DNA from: Archivesica marissinica
Taxonomy: Eukaryota > Mollusca > Bivalvia > Venerida > Vesicomyidae
Assembly: GCA_014843695.1 (NCBI GenBank)
Contig: CM026400.1
Span: 32,431,500 to 32,495,499 of the forward strand
Reading direction: 5' to 3'
Length of the DNA: 64,000 bases
In this document: piece after piece, positions 10,976 through 22,135 of the stretch
How positions within the stretch are numbered: position 1 is the stretch's first letter
Layout of the letters: each line of letters starts with the position of its first letter
Program-made: the position numbers and the translations under genes
The notes under the pieces: model-generated
The model's input: the letters and a program-made list of their open reading frames with translations, nothing else
What the model was told of the DNA's origin: nothing
Databases searched by the model: none

Positions 10976-11093
10976 TATGTGGCCGCTAACACAGGATTGA
11001 CTGTAGTTATATTTTTCCAAGTAGAGACCATAAATTTTGTTGTATTGGGTTACATATGACGAAGAAGGTGATATAATCCGTCCTGTATCAGAA

Positions 11094-11243
11094 TAGCAAC
11101 CTGGAACAATTGGGTGGGTTATAAAGCAACCTGGAACAATTGGGTGGGTTATAAAGCAACCTGGAACAATTGGGTGGGTTATAAAGCAACCTGGAACAAT
11201 TGGGTGGGTTATAAAGCAACCTGGAACAATTGGGTGGGTTATA
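11094..11243. repeat. 30-bp array, five copies
   Basis: Five perfect copies of AGCAACCTGGAACAATTGGG + TGGGTTATAA. The period is a multiple of 3, so an artificial ORF crosses it. Confidence 0.93.
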
Positions 11244-11245
11244 AA

Positions 11246-11644
11246 TCAGTCATTTATAAAAACAGCTGGAGTTTAATACCACATCCAAGAACAATTGCTG
11301 GCCTGAAGTCAGGATTGGGCAGCCAGGACTACACACTCCATTAAAACCATGTAAAATCTGTTCACGGGTCATTATTACGATTTTATCATTTAATTTAATT
11401 TCAAAATAATTATACCTCACAATGTTTAAAAACCATGACAATATAAAACAGGGGTGTTTAGTGTGAAGTATGAAAACAACAAGCTGCCAGCTAAATATGG
11501 GATGTTTCAAGCTTTTATGTCAATGTTTTTACTAAATACACCTATAAAAGTGCAATATAACATTTTATGACAATTCTGACCTGTGCAAAAATGTTAAATA
11601 TCTTGACACAAAGTTGAAAGCACCGACCAAGCCAGATTTGTATG
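11246..11644. other. AT-rich stretch without recognised features
   Basis: No exon similarity or repeat seen on either strand. Confidence 0.4.
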
Positions 11645-12169
11645 GGGCGCCGCTTTTGCTATTTATTCAGTATTTATGGATATCCATCTTTGGATTGTTG
11701 GATATCCATAAATAGAATATTGGATATCCATAAATAAGATTATTGGATATCCATACATCGATTATTGGATGTCCATAATTCCTTTTCATTATTGGATGTC
11801 CATAATTCCTTTTGATTATTGGATATCCATAATTCCTTTTCATTATTGGATATCCATAATTCCTTTTCATTATTGGATGTCCATAATTCCTTTTCATTAT
11901 TGGATATCCATAATTCCTTTTCATTATTGGATATCCATAATTCCTTTTCATTATTGGATGTCCATAATTCCTTTTCATTATTGGATATCCATAATTCCTT
12001 TTCATTATTGGATATCCATAATTCCTTTTCATTATTGGATATCCATAATTCCTTTTCATTATTGGATATCCATAATTCCTTTTGATAATTAAAATAATTG
12101 AACTACGGCTATCCCAAAAATGGAATCATAGATATCCATAAATACTGAATAAATAGCAAAACGGCACCC
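11645..12169. mobile_element. MITE-like unit with 39-40-bp inverted repeats around a 27-bp array
   Basis: The left end (11645-11684) starts GGGCGCCGCTTTTGCTATTT and continues ATTCAGTATTTATGGATATC. The right end (12131-12169) is its inverse, read from the right as GGGTGCCGTTTTGCTATTTA and so on, with one indel and two substitutions. Between them lie about 15 copies of a 27-bp unit TTGGATATCCATAATTCC + TTTTCATTA. The unit core GGATATCC is itself the inner part of the terminal repeat. Confidence 0.85.
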
Positions 12170-13069
12170 AAACATTTGCAAGTTTATTTGTAGCAACTAC
12201 CAAATATTTTCATTTCAATGAAATAGATTTAAATATTTCATGTATATGATTTCTCCATAGATGTATAATACACTTTATTATATAACAGTCATGTCGGCCG
12301 CATTTTCTCCCGAAACGTTGAAATTAAACGAACCGAGGTAACGTTTAGTGATGTCAAACATTCCAATTTAATCAATTCCACACCTGAAATTCTAGGCTAC
12401 AGACCACAGGGATTTGGCACGTTTGGGGGTACTAGTATATATATTTAAGTACAGGGATTCTACTCTGTGGGATGTCAGATTTCGCATCGATCAGTAAAAT
12501 GGCCATATCTGAAACAATTTTGTACAAAGCTGTCCAAATATAACGCCTATCCCGAGTCTTTATATTGTTCTTCAAATAAAACACAACTTTAAGCTGCATG
12601 CATGTATACTTTGCAAACAATTGCCACATACATTGGCCATAGCAGGTCACATTTCCATACTAGGACACGGGTTCTGTCAGCAACAAAAAAAATCTTCGAC
12701 GGGAGAGTTTTAACTGTGAATAACATTATCAATAAAATGTGTTTCCACTAACCTGTATGTTTATTCGGCAAAAATGTACGTCAAAAAGAGATTTCGTAGC
12801 ATTTTCAATTTGTTTTGAAAAATTCTAAAGCGGCGCAATTCGCGTTGAAACGTGCGTTGAAACGAGCGTTCTGATTGGATTATGATTGTTCTTCATATAT
12901 AAAAAAACATCTTGTTACATTCTAATAATCCCTGTGCTACAGACGACTTATAGCATATATATAGTGGTGTCATCCTTAGTCACTGACTACTGACTGATAC
13001 GCACAAGATTCATTCCACTCGCAGACAATTATTGCTAACACAATCCAGTATCTGCATGACATTGTACGC
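12170..13069. other. Unique sequence, possible promoter-like patch
   Basis: No exon similarity seen. Around 12830-12890 there is GCGGCGCAATTCGCGTTGAA, AACGTGCGTTGAAACGAGCG and CTGATTGGATTA (a CCAAT box on the minus strand), which is CpG-richer than its surroundings. I cannot assign a function. Confidence 0.3.
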
Positions 13070-13074
13070 CGCAT

Positions 13075-13635
13075 GCATTGCACACTTGCATAAGCCATCG
13101 CTACATGCATTGCACAGCTATGCTAATTGTGACGTAAGCCATCGCTACATGCATTGCACAGCTATGCTAATTGTGACGTAAGCCATCGCTACATGCATTG
13201 CACAGCTATGCTAATTGTGACGTAAGCCATCGCTACATGCATTGCACAGCTATGCTAATTGTGACGTAAGCCATCGCTACATGTATTGCACAGTTATGCT
13301 AATTGTGATGTAAGCCATTGCTACATGTATTGCACAGTTATGCTAATTGTGACGTAAGCCATCGCTACATGTATTGCACAGTTATGCTAATTGTGACGTA
13401 AGCCATCGCTACATGTATTGCACAGTTATGCTAATTGTGACGTAAGCCATCGCCGCATGTATTGCACAGTTATGCTAATTATGACGTAAGCCATCGCCGC
13501 ATGTATTGCACAGTTATGCTAATTGTGACGTAAGCCATTGCCGCATGCATTGCACACTTGAGCTAATTATGACGTAAGCCATCGCCGCATGCATTGCACA
13601 CTTACAATGTATGCTAATTGTGACGTAAGCCATTA
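13075..13635. repeat. 44-bp array carrying TGACGTAA motifs
   Basis: About 12 copies of GCATTGCACAGCTATGCTAA + TTGTGACGTAAGCCATCGCT + ACAT. The left units (GCATTGCACAGCTATG) and right units (GTATTGCACAGTTATG) form two homogenised blocks. TGACGTAA is a CRE/bZIP-like octamer and occurs in nearly every unit. Confidence 0.92.
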
Positions 13636-13830
13636 TCAAAGTTTACTATCTACAATAACAAATATAACGTTATTTTTTTCAGTTCTCCCCCATTCCAAAT
13701 TACAGACAGGAATTTTTATTTTTAGAAGACCAGTGTATACGATCACGGTTAATCTTCGAGTTTATGGCATGGACCTCGAATATCGTGGAGCCTCATTGGA
13801 TACAAATATTGGCACACCTGGAGTATATTG

Positions 13831-14190
13831 TACTAGTGGATCATGTAAACATACTTAGTACTAGTGGATCATGTAAACATACTTAGTACTAGTGGATCAT
13901 GTAAACATACTTAGCTCTAGTGGATCATGTAAACATACTTAGTACTAGTGAATAATGTAAACATACTTAGTACTAGTGGATCATGTAAACATACTTAGTA
14001 CTAGTGGATCATGTAAACATACTTAGTACTAGTGGATCATGTAAACATACTTAGCTCTAGTGGATCATGTAAACATACTTAGTACTAGTGGATCATGTAA
14101 ACATACTTAGTACTAGTGGATCATGTAAACATACTTAGTACTAGTGGATCATGTAAACATACTTAGTACTAGTGAATCATGTAAACATAC
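13831..14190. repeat. 28-bp array
   Basis: About 13 copies of TACTAGTGGATCATGTAAAC + ATACTTAG. Variants GCTCTAG and GTGAATAATG recur in a way that suggests block duplication. Confidence 0.93.
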
Positions 14191-14262
14191 TTACTGTTCT
14201 CTTGTATGGAGAGCAGGGATGAACTGACATGTATCATCTTCATCCCCAAAGTCCAAAAAATC

Positions 14263-14328
14263 CATTGGTCGAAGCTCTTACACTGTTTCTATGGTAATCT
14301 GTCACTATGACGTCACAAGACACGTGAC
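14263..14328. promoter_or_regulatory. Cluster of CCAAT, CRE and E-box motifs
   Basis: CCATTGG near 14263, the palindromic CRE TGACGTCA at 14308-14315 and CACGTGAC at 14321-14328 lie within 70 bp. The motifs are visible; an enhancer role is only inferred. Confidence 0.25.
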
Positions 14329-14908
14329 CCGCGTGAGCCATTTAGGCACAATGAATGAGTTGTGGTGGTTTGCTAAATATTCCAGTCAAAAAATATATCG
14401 CAAACTGTCCGACTTTCACTTCGGTTTTTTCCATTCATGAAATTTCTCACATTTTCCGGTGTCTCCTTTAAAAGTCACTCAATTCATTAACAATGCACTG
14501 TTCTGTGTTTTATCCCATTACCAAAATATGTAAGGTAACACGTTCTTGCTAAAAGGATAGAATTCCTGAATATATTACGATGATTTATCTTCAAGATATC
14601 TCGAAAATATTGCCATAATCACAAAATTCATACAATTCACATAATATACCTTCTATACACAAATAAATAATATACTAAATAAATTAAAAAATATCCTATA
14701 TTTTATTAAATAGATGTAGATTGAGAAATCAGGCTACTTTTACCTACGTCCTAACATCTAACATACATACATAAAACTGCAATAACATAAAATCATTCAT
14801 CCAGTAACAAACACGTAAGTAAGGCCATTGTAACTCAATTGCTGAATCCTCGCGCCCACCGACAAATACTGTTTAGTTCAAAATATAAAATGTATCTCTT
14901 TTTTTCTT
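14329..14908. other. AT-rich stretch without recognised features
   Basis: No repeat or exon similarity seen. Confidence 0.4.
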
Positions 14909-15030
14909 AACCCTTTGTCAGCTGAGCAAACAAAAATTCGCATTTGCAAACAACATAGATCCCGATCAGCCACGTCTGATCAACAGCATAGACAGATCAG
15001 GCTCTATGTTGTTTGCTATTCAGCCATCGA
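14909..15030. mobile_element. M2 MITE fragment
   Basis: Starts TTAACCCTTTGTCAGCTGAG and includes TTTGCAAACAACATAGATCC and CAGGCTCTATGTTGTTTGCT. The right terminus is missing. Confidence 0.65.
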
Positions 15031-15175
15031 GATGAAAGTCCAATTAGGACTGAAACCAGGTCATTATAAATATAAGTGAATAACATTCGGGTGATACCGG
15101 GTACGGTTCCTCTTCGTTCTGATTTAAGTATACATTGATCAAATATGATATTTTATAAACATTTATATTATAACA

Positions 15176-15400
15176 AATTTATATTAGCTCGACTGTGCTA
15201 CAAGGTTTTTACACCATTTGATATATCGTTCTCGAGACCTCATTCCTGATGGAATTCATCGCCATGAGGGAGAGAGAAGAGTCAATACGGATTTAAGGGT
15301 CTCCCTTAAGGATACCACCACCGTGGTTCAGATAGGAGCTCAAACTCACAACCTCTCGGTTACACGGCAGACACCATATCCATTATACCACGGAGGCTCC
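15176..15400 (-). repeat. S1-related SINE copy with a different tRNA-like head
   Basis: The tail shares TATTAGCTCGA, CTCGAGACCTCATTCCTGAT, CGCCATGAGGGAGAGAGAAG with S1. The head on the minus strand reads GAGCCTCCGTGGTATAATGG with a B-box-like GAGTTTGAGCTCC, similar to 42577-42807. Confidence 0.75.
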
Positions 15401-15745
15401 GCGAAGAAATTACGTCTCTCTAGTCCCCATTTTAGTAAAAATTTGGATAAGAACCAAGCAATTAATATAATGACCTAAATGTAACAATGAATTATTCTAA
15501 CTCAAAACTAAGAAATACAAACTCTACACAACAATATGAACCTAAACAGAAGTAAATTCCAATTAGCGAAAAACAACATAAAACATACACCATTCATGCA
15601 AGCAATTAATGAAGTCGACTTGGTATCGAAGCCGAGAAAAAATAACAGATATCACACACAAATATGAACACCACACCACACCTACATCATACTCCATCAT
15701 ACATCATGGTAAGTAAAGAGTAACACACACAAGGTTTCATGCATG
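15401..15745. other. AT-rich stretch without recognised features
   Basis: No repeat or exon similarity seen. Confidence 0.4.
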
Positions 15746-16033
15746 TAGGGTTCATTCTACAGGGTGACATAGGCGAAATAGTCGCCCTAGGGACCCTGAC
15801 TTCTCCCAAAAAAAGTTTGTTTTTAAATTGTTTTACCATTTTCATACAAAATTTTGGCCCAGTAAGATACACTGGCCCATTATAAAGCATTCCTTCTATT
15901 CAAATGTTGTATTTAATGGTCAAACTGTGCATTTTAACCCTATTTTGCAGAAGTACAGTAAAGAACACCATTCAAGGACGCAATCGCGCGCTTTCTCACT
16001 TCTCCCAAAATATCTGACCTAGAATGAAGCCTA
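15746..16033. mobile_element. M5 hAT-like MITE
   Basis: The ends are TAGGGTTCATTCTACAGGG and GACCTAGAATGAAGCCTA (inverted). The interior has TTTTGGCCCAGTAAGATACA and TCTATTCAAATGTTGTATTT, and matches 61125-61443. Confidence 0.8.
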
Positions 16034-16248
16034 TGCATCATATTTCCATCTAATTATCAACAGAAATGCACATAATTACACAATCTATATTCCATAACTT
16101 GTAAATCGCTTCTATAAATATCAAAGCTCATTCATGCAGCCTATAACACTGATTAAACACTTTAAAATTTACGTTTGACCTAATTAGTACACCATACTAC
16201 TTAGTATTAACTTTAATACAACACAATCAACTACCGGTAGATAGAACC

Positions 16249-17498
16249 GGATTTGTACAGTCTTACTTGTATTGCAGCTAGAACAGACAGATTTGTACAG
16301 TCTTACTTGTATTGCAGCTAGAACAGACAGATTTGTACAGTCTTACTTGTATTACAGCTAGAACAGACAGATTTGTACAGTCTTACTTGTATTGCAGCTA
16401 GAACAGACAGATTTGTACAGTCTTACTTGTATTGCAGCTAGAACAGACAGATTTGTACAGTCTTACTTGTATTGCAGCTAGAACAGACAGATTTGTACAG
16501 TCTTACTTGTATTGCAGCTAGAACAGACAGATTTGTACAGTCTTACTTGTATTGCAGCTAGAACAGACAGATTTGTACAGTCTTACTTGTATTGCAGCTA
16601 GAACAGACAGATTTGTACAGTCTTACTTGTATTGCAGCTAGAACAGACAGATTTGTACAGTCTTACTTGTATTACAGCTAGAACAGACAGATGTGTACAG
16701 TCTTACTTGTATTGCAGCTAGAACAGACAGATTTGTACAGTCTTACTTGTATTGCAGCTAGAACAGACAGATTTGTACAGTCTTACTTGTATTGCAGCTA
16801 GAACAGACAGATTTGTACAGTCTTACTTGTATTGCAGCTAGAACAGACATATTTGTACAGTCTTACTTGTATTGCAGCTAGAACAGACAGATTTGTACAG
16901 TCTTACTTGTATTGCAGCTAGAACAGACAGATTTGTACAGTCTTACTTGTATTGCAGCTAGAACAGACAGATTTGTACAGTCTTACTTGTATTGCAGCTA
17001 GAACAGTCAGATTTGTACAGTCTTACTTGTATTGCAGCTAGAACAGACAGATTTGTACAGTCTTACTTGTATTGCAGCTAGAACAGACAGATTTGTACAG
17101 TCTTACTTGTATTGCAGCTAGAACAGACAGATTTGTACAGTCTTACTTGTATTGCAGCTAGAACAGACAGATTTGTACAGTCTTACTTGTATTGCAGCTA
17201 GAACAGACATATTTGTACAGTCTTACTTGTATTGCAGCTAGAACAGACAGATTTGTACAGTCTTACTTGTATTGCAGCTAGAACAGACAGATTTGTACAG
17301 TCTTACTTGTATTGCAGCTAGAACAGACAGATTTGTACAGTCTTACTTGTATTGCAGCTAGAACAGACAGATTTGTACAGTCTTACTTGTATTGCAGCTA
17401 GAACAGACAGATTTGTACAGTCTTACTTGTATTGCAGCTAGAACAGACAGATTTGTACAGTCTTACTTCTATTGCAGCTAGAACAGACAGATTTGTAC
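16249..17498. repeat. 40-bp array, about 31 near-identical copies
   Basis: The unit is GATTTGTACAGTCTTACTTG + TATTGCAGCTAGAACAGACA. Only a handful of single-base variants are seen (for example ATTACAG twice, ATGTGTAC once, GACATATTTG twice). This is one of the most homogeneous arrays here, which implies recent expansion or strong homogenisation. Confidence 0.96.
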
Positions 17499-17670
17499 AT
17501 TGTCTACAACATTAGTTTATTAGTTGAAAAACTCGGCTTTTGAGGCAAACATTTATACCATATAATAGGAAATTACATTCTGTAGAAATTTGCACTTTCA
17601 CCGATGTAGTGTCACTTTAAACATTGTTGCAAAATATATATAATCTTATTATTTTTTTTAAAACTTTATA

Positions 17671-17898
17671 TATTTTACAACGATTACGAAGCAAGTTTTA
17701 ACAACTTATATTAATCACTCTCGTTGGCGCGGATGAAAGCGTAGATGTGGTCATTCGTGTGGGAGGAAACCGGAGAACCCAGAGAAAACCCACCTGTCCG
17801 ATCTGGCGACCACCGTACCATCTCACATACTTTGTACTTTTACATACGGGTTGCATTGGTGAGAAGTGAGCGCACTTAACCACTGCGATAATCGGACA
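17671..17898 (-). repeat. S5 SINE-like copy
   Basis: Contains ACAACGATTACGAAGCAAG, TCACTCTCGTTGGCGCGGA, GTGGGAGGAAACCGGAGAAC and ACCCACCTGTCCGATCTGGC. The B-box region is deleted. Confidence 0.75.
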
Positions 17899-18471
17899 GC
17901 CGAAAAATAATGTGACACTCGCATACAATGCAATTTCGTATATTTGAACACGAATATATCTTTAAAACATAAAAAGACGCAAGATTATAAATTTGATAAT
18001 AAAATAAATGCAAGAGAAATCCATCAAATATTGAATCATATTTATTTTTCCTCCTATGTATTCAACCTGTCACTATGAAACACAAACTCCATTTACTGGC
18101 ATGACGAGACTTTTCTTACAGGAATACATTACACAAACATCTGTCACATAATTAATCCGATTTTCACAGTTTTTGTACCAGAAGAATGCTATCAAGAAAA
18201 TATTATCCACAATTTCCTTAGAAAACACGGATATCCCGACGATTCTGGGCCCCGACCTTATATAAAGGAACAGCTGTCCGATAGTTAATTTATACCCATT
18301 TCACACATAGCTACCATATTTTGCATGTCACTGCTACAGTCATGAAAACTGTAAAAAATTATTATGTATTTATTATAATAAACGCCCCATATGTGTCTTA
18401 GAATTATCATTTCCTTCGATGTTGTGGGTGGGCGTTTATTACCGGCACTAAGTAAACTAAACTAAAAAATA
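17899..18471. other. AT-rich stretch without recognised features
   Basis: No repeat or exon similarity seen. Confidence 0.4.
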
Positions 18472-18507
18472 CAGACGGATCTGTAGTCCAGTGGTTAATA
18501 CGTTGGA
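18472..18507 (+). repeat. S2 SINE head fragment
   Basis: CAGACGGATCTGTAGTCCAG followed by TGGTTAATACGTTGGA, the first half of the tRNA-like head. It is cut off exactly where the M3-derived array begins at a TTAA. Confidence 0.8.
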
Positions 18508-19105
18508 TTAAATGGCTGTCGTTTGTATGGAGATATAATAGTATATTAACATAAATCTCTATGAAGGAAAGTGTTAAATGGCTGTCGTTTGTATGGAGAT
18601 ATAATAGTACATTAACCTAAATCTCTATGGAGGAAAGTGTTAAATGGCTGTCGTTTGTATGGAGATATAATAGTATATTAACCTAAATCTCCATGAAGGA
18701 AAGGGTTAAATGGCTGTCGTTTGTATGGAGATATAATAGTATATTAACCTAAATCTCCATGAAGGAAAGGGTTAAATGGCTGTCGTTTGTATGGAGATAT
18801 AATAGTATATTAACCTAAATCTCTATGAAGGAAAGTGTTAAATGGCTGTCGTTTGTATGGAGATATAATAGTATATTAACCTAAATCTCAATGAAGGAAA
18901 GTGTTAAATGGCTGTCGTTTGTATGGAGATATAATAGTATATTAACCTAACTCTCTATGAAGGAAAGTGTTAAATGGCTGTCGTTTGTATGGAGATATAA
19001 TAGGATATTAACCTAAATCTCTATGAAGGGAAAGGTTAAATGGCTGTCGTTTGTATGGAGATATAATAGTATATTAACCTAATCTCTATGAAGGAAAGGG
19101 TTAAA
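18508..19105. repeat. 66-bp array made from M3 right end
   Basis: About nine copies of TTAAATGGCTGTCGTTTGTA + TGGAGATATAATAGTATATT + AACCTAAATCTCTATGAAGG + AAAGGG. The sequence is the right-hand part of M3 (compare 47087-47155) and every unit contains TTAA. Confidence 0.92.
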
Positions 19106-19729
19106 AAGGAAGCTATGTTATTTATGGTCATTTATTAGAATAGTTACGGTATCTTGTTTATGAGACAACAATGCCATATTTGAAGACAATAAATTGTATC
19201 ATACCTACTTCTCAATAACTGACGGGCCATCAAGCTCATATTAAGAGGGCCATCAAGCTCATATTAAGAGAAAGAAAATTACACGGTCGAGTGACTCTTT
19301 CATTGCACATCTATAAAGTTATCATAACATCTTTATGACAAGACAGGCACCCGGTTTTATTACCAAATTCAAGTTATCTACATGATCAAACTTGCATCAA
19401 ACAACCGCAGACACCTCTTTCCTGTGATACCCGTATTTGATACGTCAGTAACTGCTGAACAAATTTACTTTTACCCGTCTTAATTTGGGCCATGTGCAAA
19501 CAAAATGGCAACTAGCACCAAATCAACAAAATGGCAACTAGCACCAAATCAAACTTGTTAAAAAAAACAACGTCCACCCCTACTTTTAACTCTCTGCATG
19601 CTGGGTAGCGACAACCATATCATCATATTTCCCAGTCCGACGATCTATTGATCAGGTTTGATTTGGCTTGAGTATTAAACGATCAAACAGCAACAACAAC
19701 AAGTTTTGAGTATAACAGTAGATTTTACC
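19106..19729. other. Mostly unique AT-rich stretch
   Basis: Contains two small direct duplications: GGCCATCAAGCTCATATTAA (near 19226 and 19249) and AAAATGGCAACTAGCACCAA (near 19502 and 19529). No gene seen. Confidence 0.45.
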
Positions 19730-19756
19730 TCTTTTAACGAGAGGCATCTCTAATTT

Positions 19757-20345
19757 TCTATTACCTCCCTTGGCAGATAAAGTCCGATTTATTCCAAAAT
19801 GTGAATAGGCCTAAATTTTTTAGTTAGAATCCTTTGTTTTTACTGTTGTGCCCTAACCAGATGTTGTGGTATGATAACTGCCATTGTATCCAAATTGTGT
19901 TAATTAACTGATAACATTCTTTCACAAATAAGTACCCATTGCATATCCTGTAGGAGATATGTTGAGATATAGTAATTAAATACTCATAAGAACCGATAGT
20001 AGGATAACATTGCTAGCATATTGTGCAAAGGAAACAATGATAAAAACAGAGGAAAACACTTAACCCTTTCAACACCACAGACCTCTAAATAGGCTTACAA
20101 AAAGTGTAGATCCAGATGAGCCGGCTCGTGACGAGCTGTCTCATCAGGATCTGCACTTTTTGCAAGTAGTATTACTAATTTTAGACAAAATTACCCATCT
20201 TGATAAATGAACTGGTCCGAATATAATTTTCTTATTCATTTATTGGTCTTAAGAATATCATGGACCAGTCCATGTCAGTTACTTGGTGTTGAAAGAGTTA
20301 ATATGACCTATCTACTTTTAGGGAGTATTCAGGGGCAGTAACTGA
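19757..20345. repeat. D1 dispersed element, interrupted by M1
   Basis: Shares TTACCTCCCTTGGCAGATAA, AATCCTTTGTTTTTACTGTT, TTGTGCAAAGGAAACAATGA and GTATTCAGGGGCAGTAACTG with 27087-27430, 27462-27640 and the minus-strand copy 43073-43740. An M1 element occupies 20060-20301. Confidence 0.75.
20060..20301 (+). mobile_element. M1 TTAA MITE inserted in D1
   Basis: TTAACCCTTTCAACACCACA at the left and TTGGTGTTGAAAGAGTTAA at the right, with TTAA duplicated at 20060-20063 and 20298-20301. The internal hairpin is GATCCAGATGAGCCGGCTCG against CGAGCTGTCTCATCAGGATC. The paralogue at 27341-27430 shows the empty site ACTTAATAGGACC. Confidence 0.9.
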
Positions 20346-20639
20346 CTGATACCTCTCATTCTTTTATGCAAATATTGTAAATAACAGTGAAATATTTCAT
20401 TAGAATTGGGTCGTAACGGAAAAAAATTCTAATATGAAACTCAATGCCGTATTTCCAGAGTTTTCAGTAAGAAAAACACATTTAACGAATTGTCGTCTGC
20501 TACAATTATTGGAACTATTTATAGCCTTTATTTTACCCAACATGCAAAGAGTTAAATTCAATTAAAAGGAGCACACATGAATATGTACATGTATATAAAA
20601 AATATTAATTCATTCAGAGCGAGATGTTGGTACGGAACA
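20302..20639. other. End of D1 and unique AT-rich sequence
   Basis: Nothing recognised beyond the D1 tail to about 20345. Confidence 0.4.
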
Positions 20640-20879
20640 TTAACCCATTCAACACCAAATAGCTGACATGGACTTGTCCATTATATTTTTAGACCAAAAA
20701 TTAAAAAGAAAATTACATTTGGACCAGTTCATTTATCAAAATGGGTAATTTTGTCTAAAAATAGTAGTATTACTAGCAAAAAGTGCACATCCTGATGATA
20801 TGGCTCGTCATGAGCCGGCTCATCTGGATCTACACGTTTTGTAAGCCTATTTAGAAGTCTGTAGTGTGAAAATGGTTAA
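20640..20879 (-). mobile_element. M1 TTAA MITE, complete
   Basis: Ends TTAACCCATTCAACACCAAA and GTAGTGTGAAAATGGTTAA. The core matches 20060-20301 in reverse, including AAATGGGTAATTTTGTCTAA and the GATGATATGGCTCG hairpin. Confidence 0.88.
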
Positions 20880-20984
20880 TAATAACATTACATGGATAAC
20901 TACTATATATGTTTCACATGTTTGTTGGTCTGGGTCCACTTACAGTGTAGCAGTCTAAAACACCAAAAAATATTCACCTTCAAT

Positions 20985-22135
20985 ATTACACTTTTTGTAA
21001 GCCTATTTAGAGGTCTGTAGTGTTGAAAGGGTTAACTATTAAAGTTAAACATAAGCTTATTTAGAGGTCTGTAGTGTTGAAAGGGTTAACTATTAAAGTT
21101 AAACATAAGCCTATTTAGGTCTGTAGTGTGGAAAAGGTTAACTATTGAAGTTAAACGTAAGCCTATTTAGAGGTCGATAGTGTTAAAAGGGTTAACTATT
21201 AAAGTTAAACATAAGCCTATTTAGGTCTGTAGTGTTGAAAGGGTTAACTATTAAAGTTAAACATAAGCCTATTTAGAGGTCTGTAGTGTGGAAAGGGCTA
21301 ACTATTAAAGTTAAACATAAGCCTATTTAGAGGTCTGTAGTGTTGAAAGGGTTAACTATTAAAGTTAAACGTAAGCCTATTTAGAGGTCTGTAGTGTTGA
21401 AACTGTAGTGTTGAAAGGGTTAACTATTAAAGTTAAACATAAGCCTATTTAGAGGTCTGTAGTGTGGAAAGGGTTAACTATTAAAGTTAAACATAAGCCT
21501 ATTTAGAGGTCTGTAGTGTTGAAAGGGCTAACTATTACAGTTAAACATAAGCCTATTTAGGTCTGTAGTGTTGAAAGGTTTAACTATTAAAGTTAAATGT
21601 AAGCCTATTTAGAGGTCTGTAGTGTGGAAAGGGTTAACTTTTACAGTTAAACATAAGCCTATTTAGGTCTGTAGTGTTGAAAGGTTTAACTATTAAAGTT
21701 AAATGTAAGCCTATTTAGGTCTGTAGTGTTTAAAGGTTTAACTATTAAAGTTAAACGTAAGCCTATTTAGAGGTATGTAGTGTGGAAAGGGTTAACTATT
21801 AAAGTTAAACATAAGCCTATTTAGAGGTCTGTAGTGTGGAAAGGGTTAACTATTAAAGTTAAACATAAGCCTATTTAGAGGTCTGTAGTGTTGAAAGGGT
21901 TAACTATTAAAGTTAAACGTAAGCCTATTTAGAGGTCTGTAGTGTTTAAAGGTTTAACTATTAAAGTTAAACGTAAGCCTATTTAGAGGTCTGTAGTGTT
22001 TAAAGGTTTAACTATTAAAGTTAAATGTAAGCCTATTTAGAGGTCTGTAGTGTTGAAAGGGCTAACTATTACAGTTACACATAAGCCTATTTAGAGGTCT
22101 GTAGTGTTTAAAGGTTTTAACTATTAAAGTTAAAC
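20985..22135. repeat. 54-bp array made from M1 left end
   Basis: About 21 copies of AAGCCTATTTAGAGGTCTGT + AGTGTTGAAAGGGTTAACTA + TTAAAGTTAAACAT. The first 36 bases are the M1 terminus opposite to the one amplified at 10229 and 40770. Units lacking AGAG and units with GTTTAAAGG recur in blocks. The array starts with a longer M1 piece (CACTTTTTGTAAGCC). Confidence 0.93.

Larger units (their letters stand above)
9734..11005. mobile_element. M4 element carrying two nested TTAA insertions
   Basis: The left end is TACAGTCAAACCTGTGTTAA and the right end CTAACACAGGATTGACTGTA, which are inverted repeats with TA at the border. The element is interrupted at 9851-10028 (M2) and 10043-10975 (M1 plus array). 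Both insertions sit in GGCTGCTTAA motifs. Removing them restores an M4 sequence like that at 58742. Confidence 0.85.
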
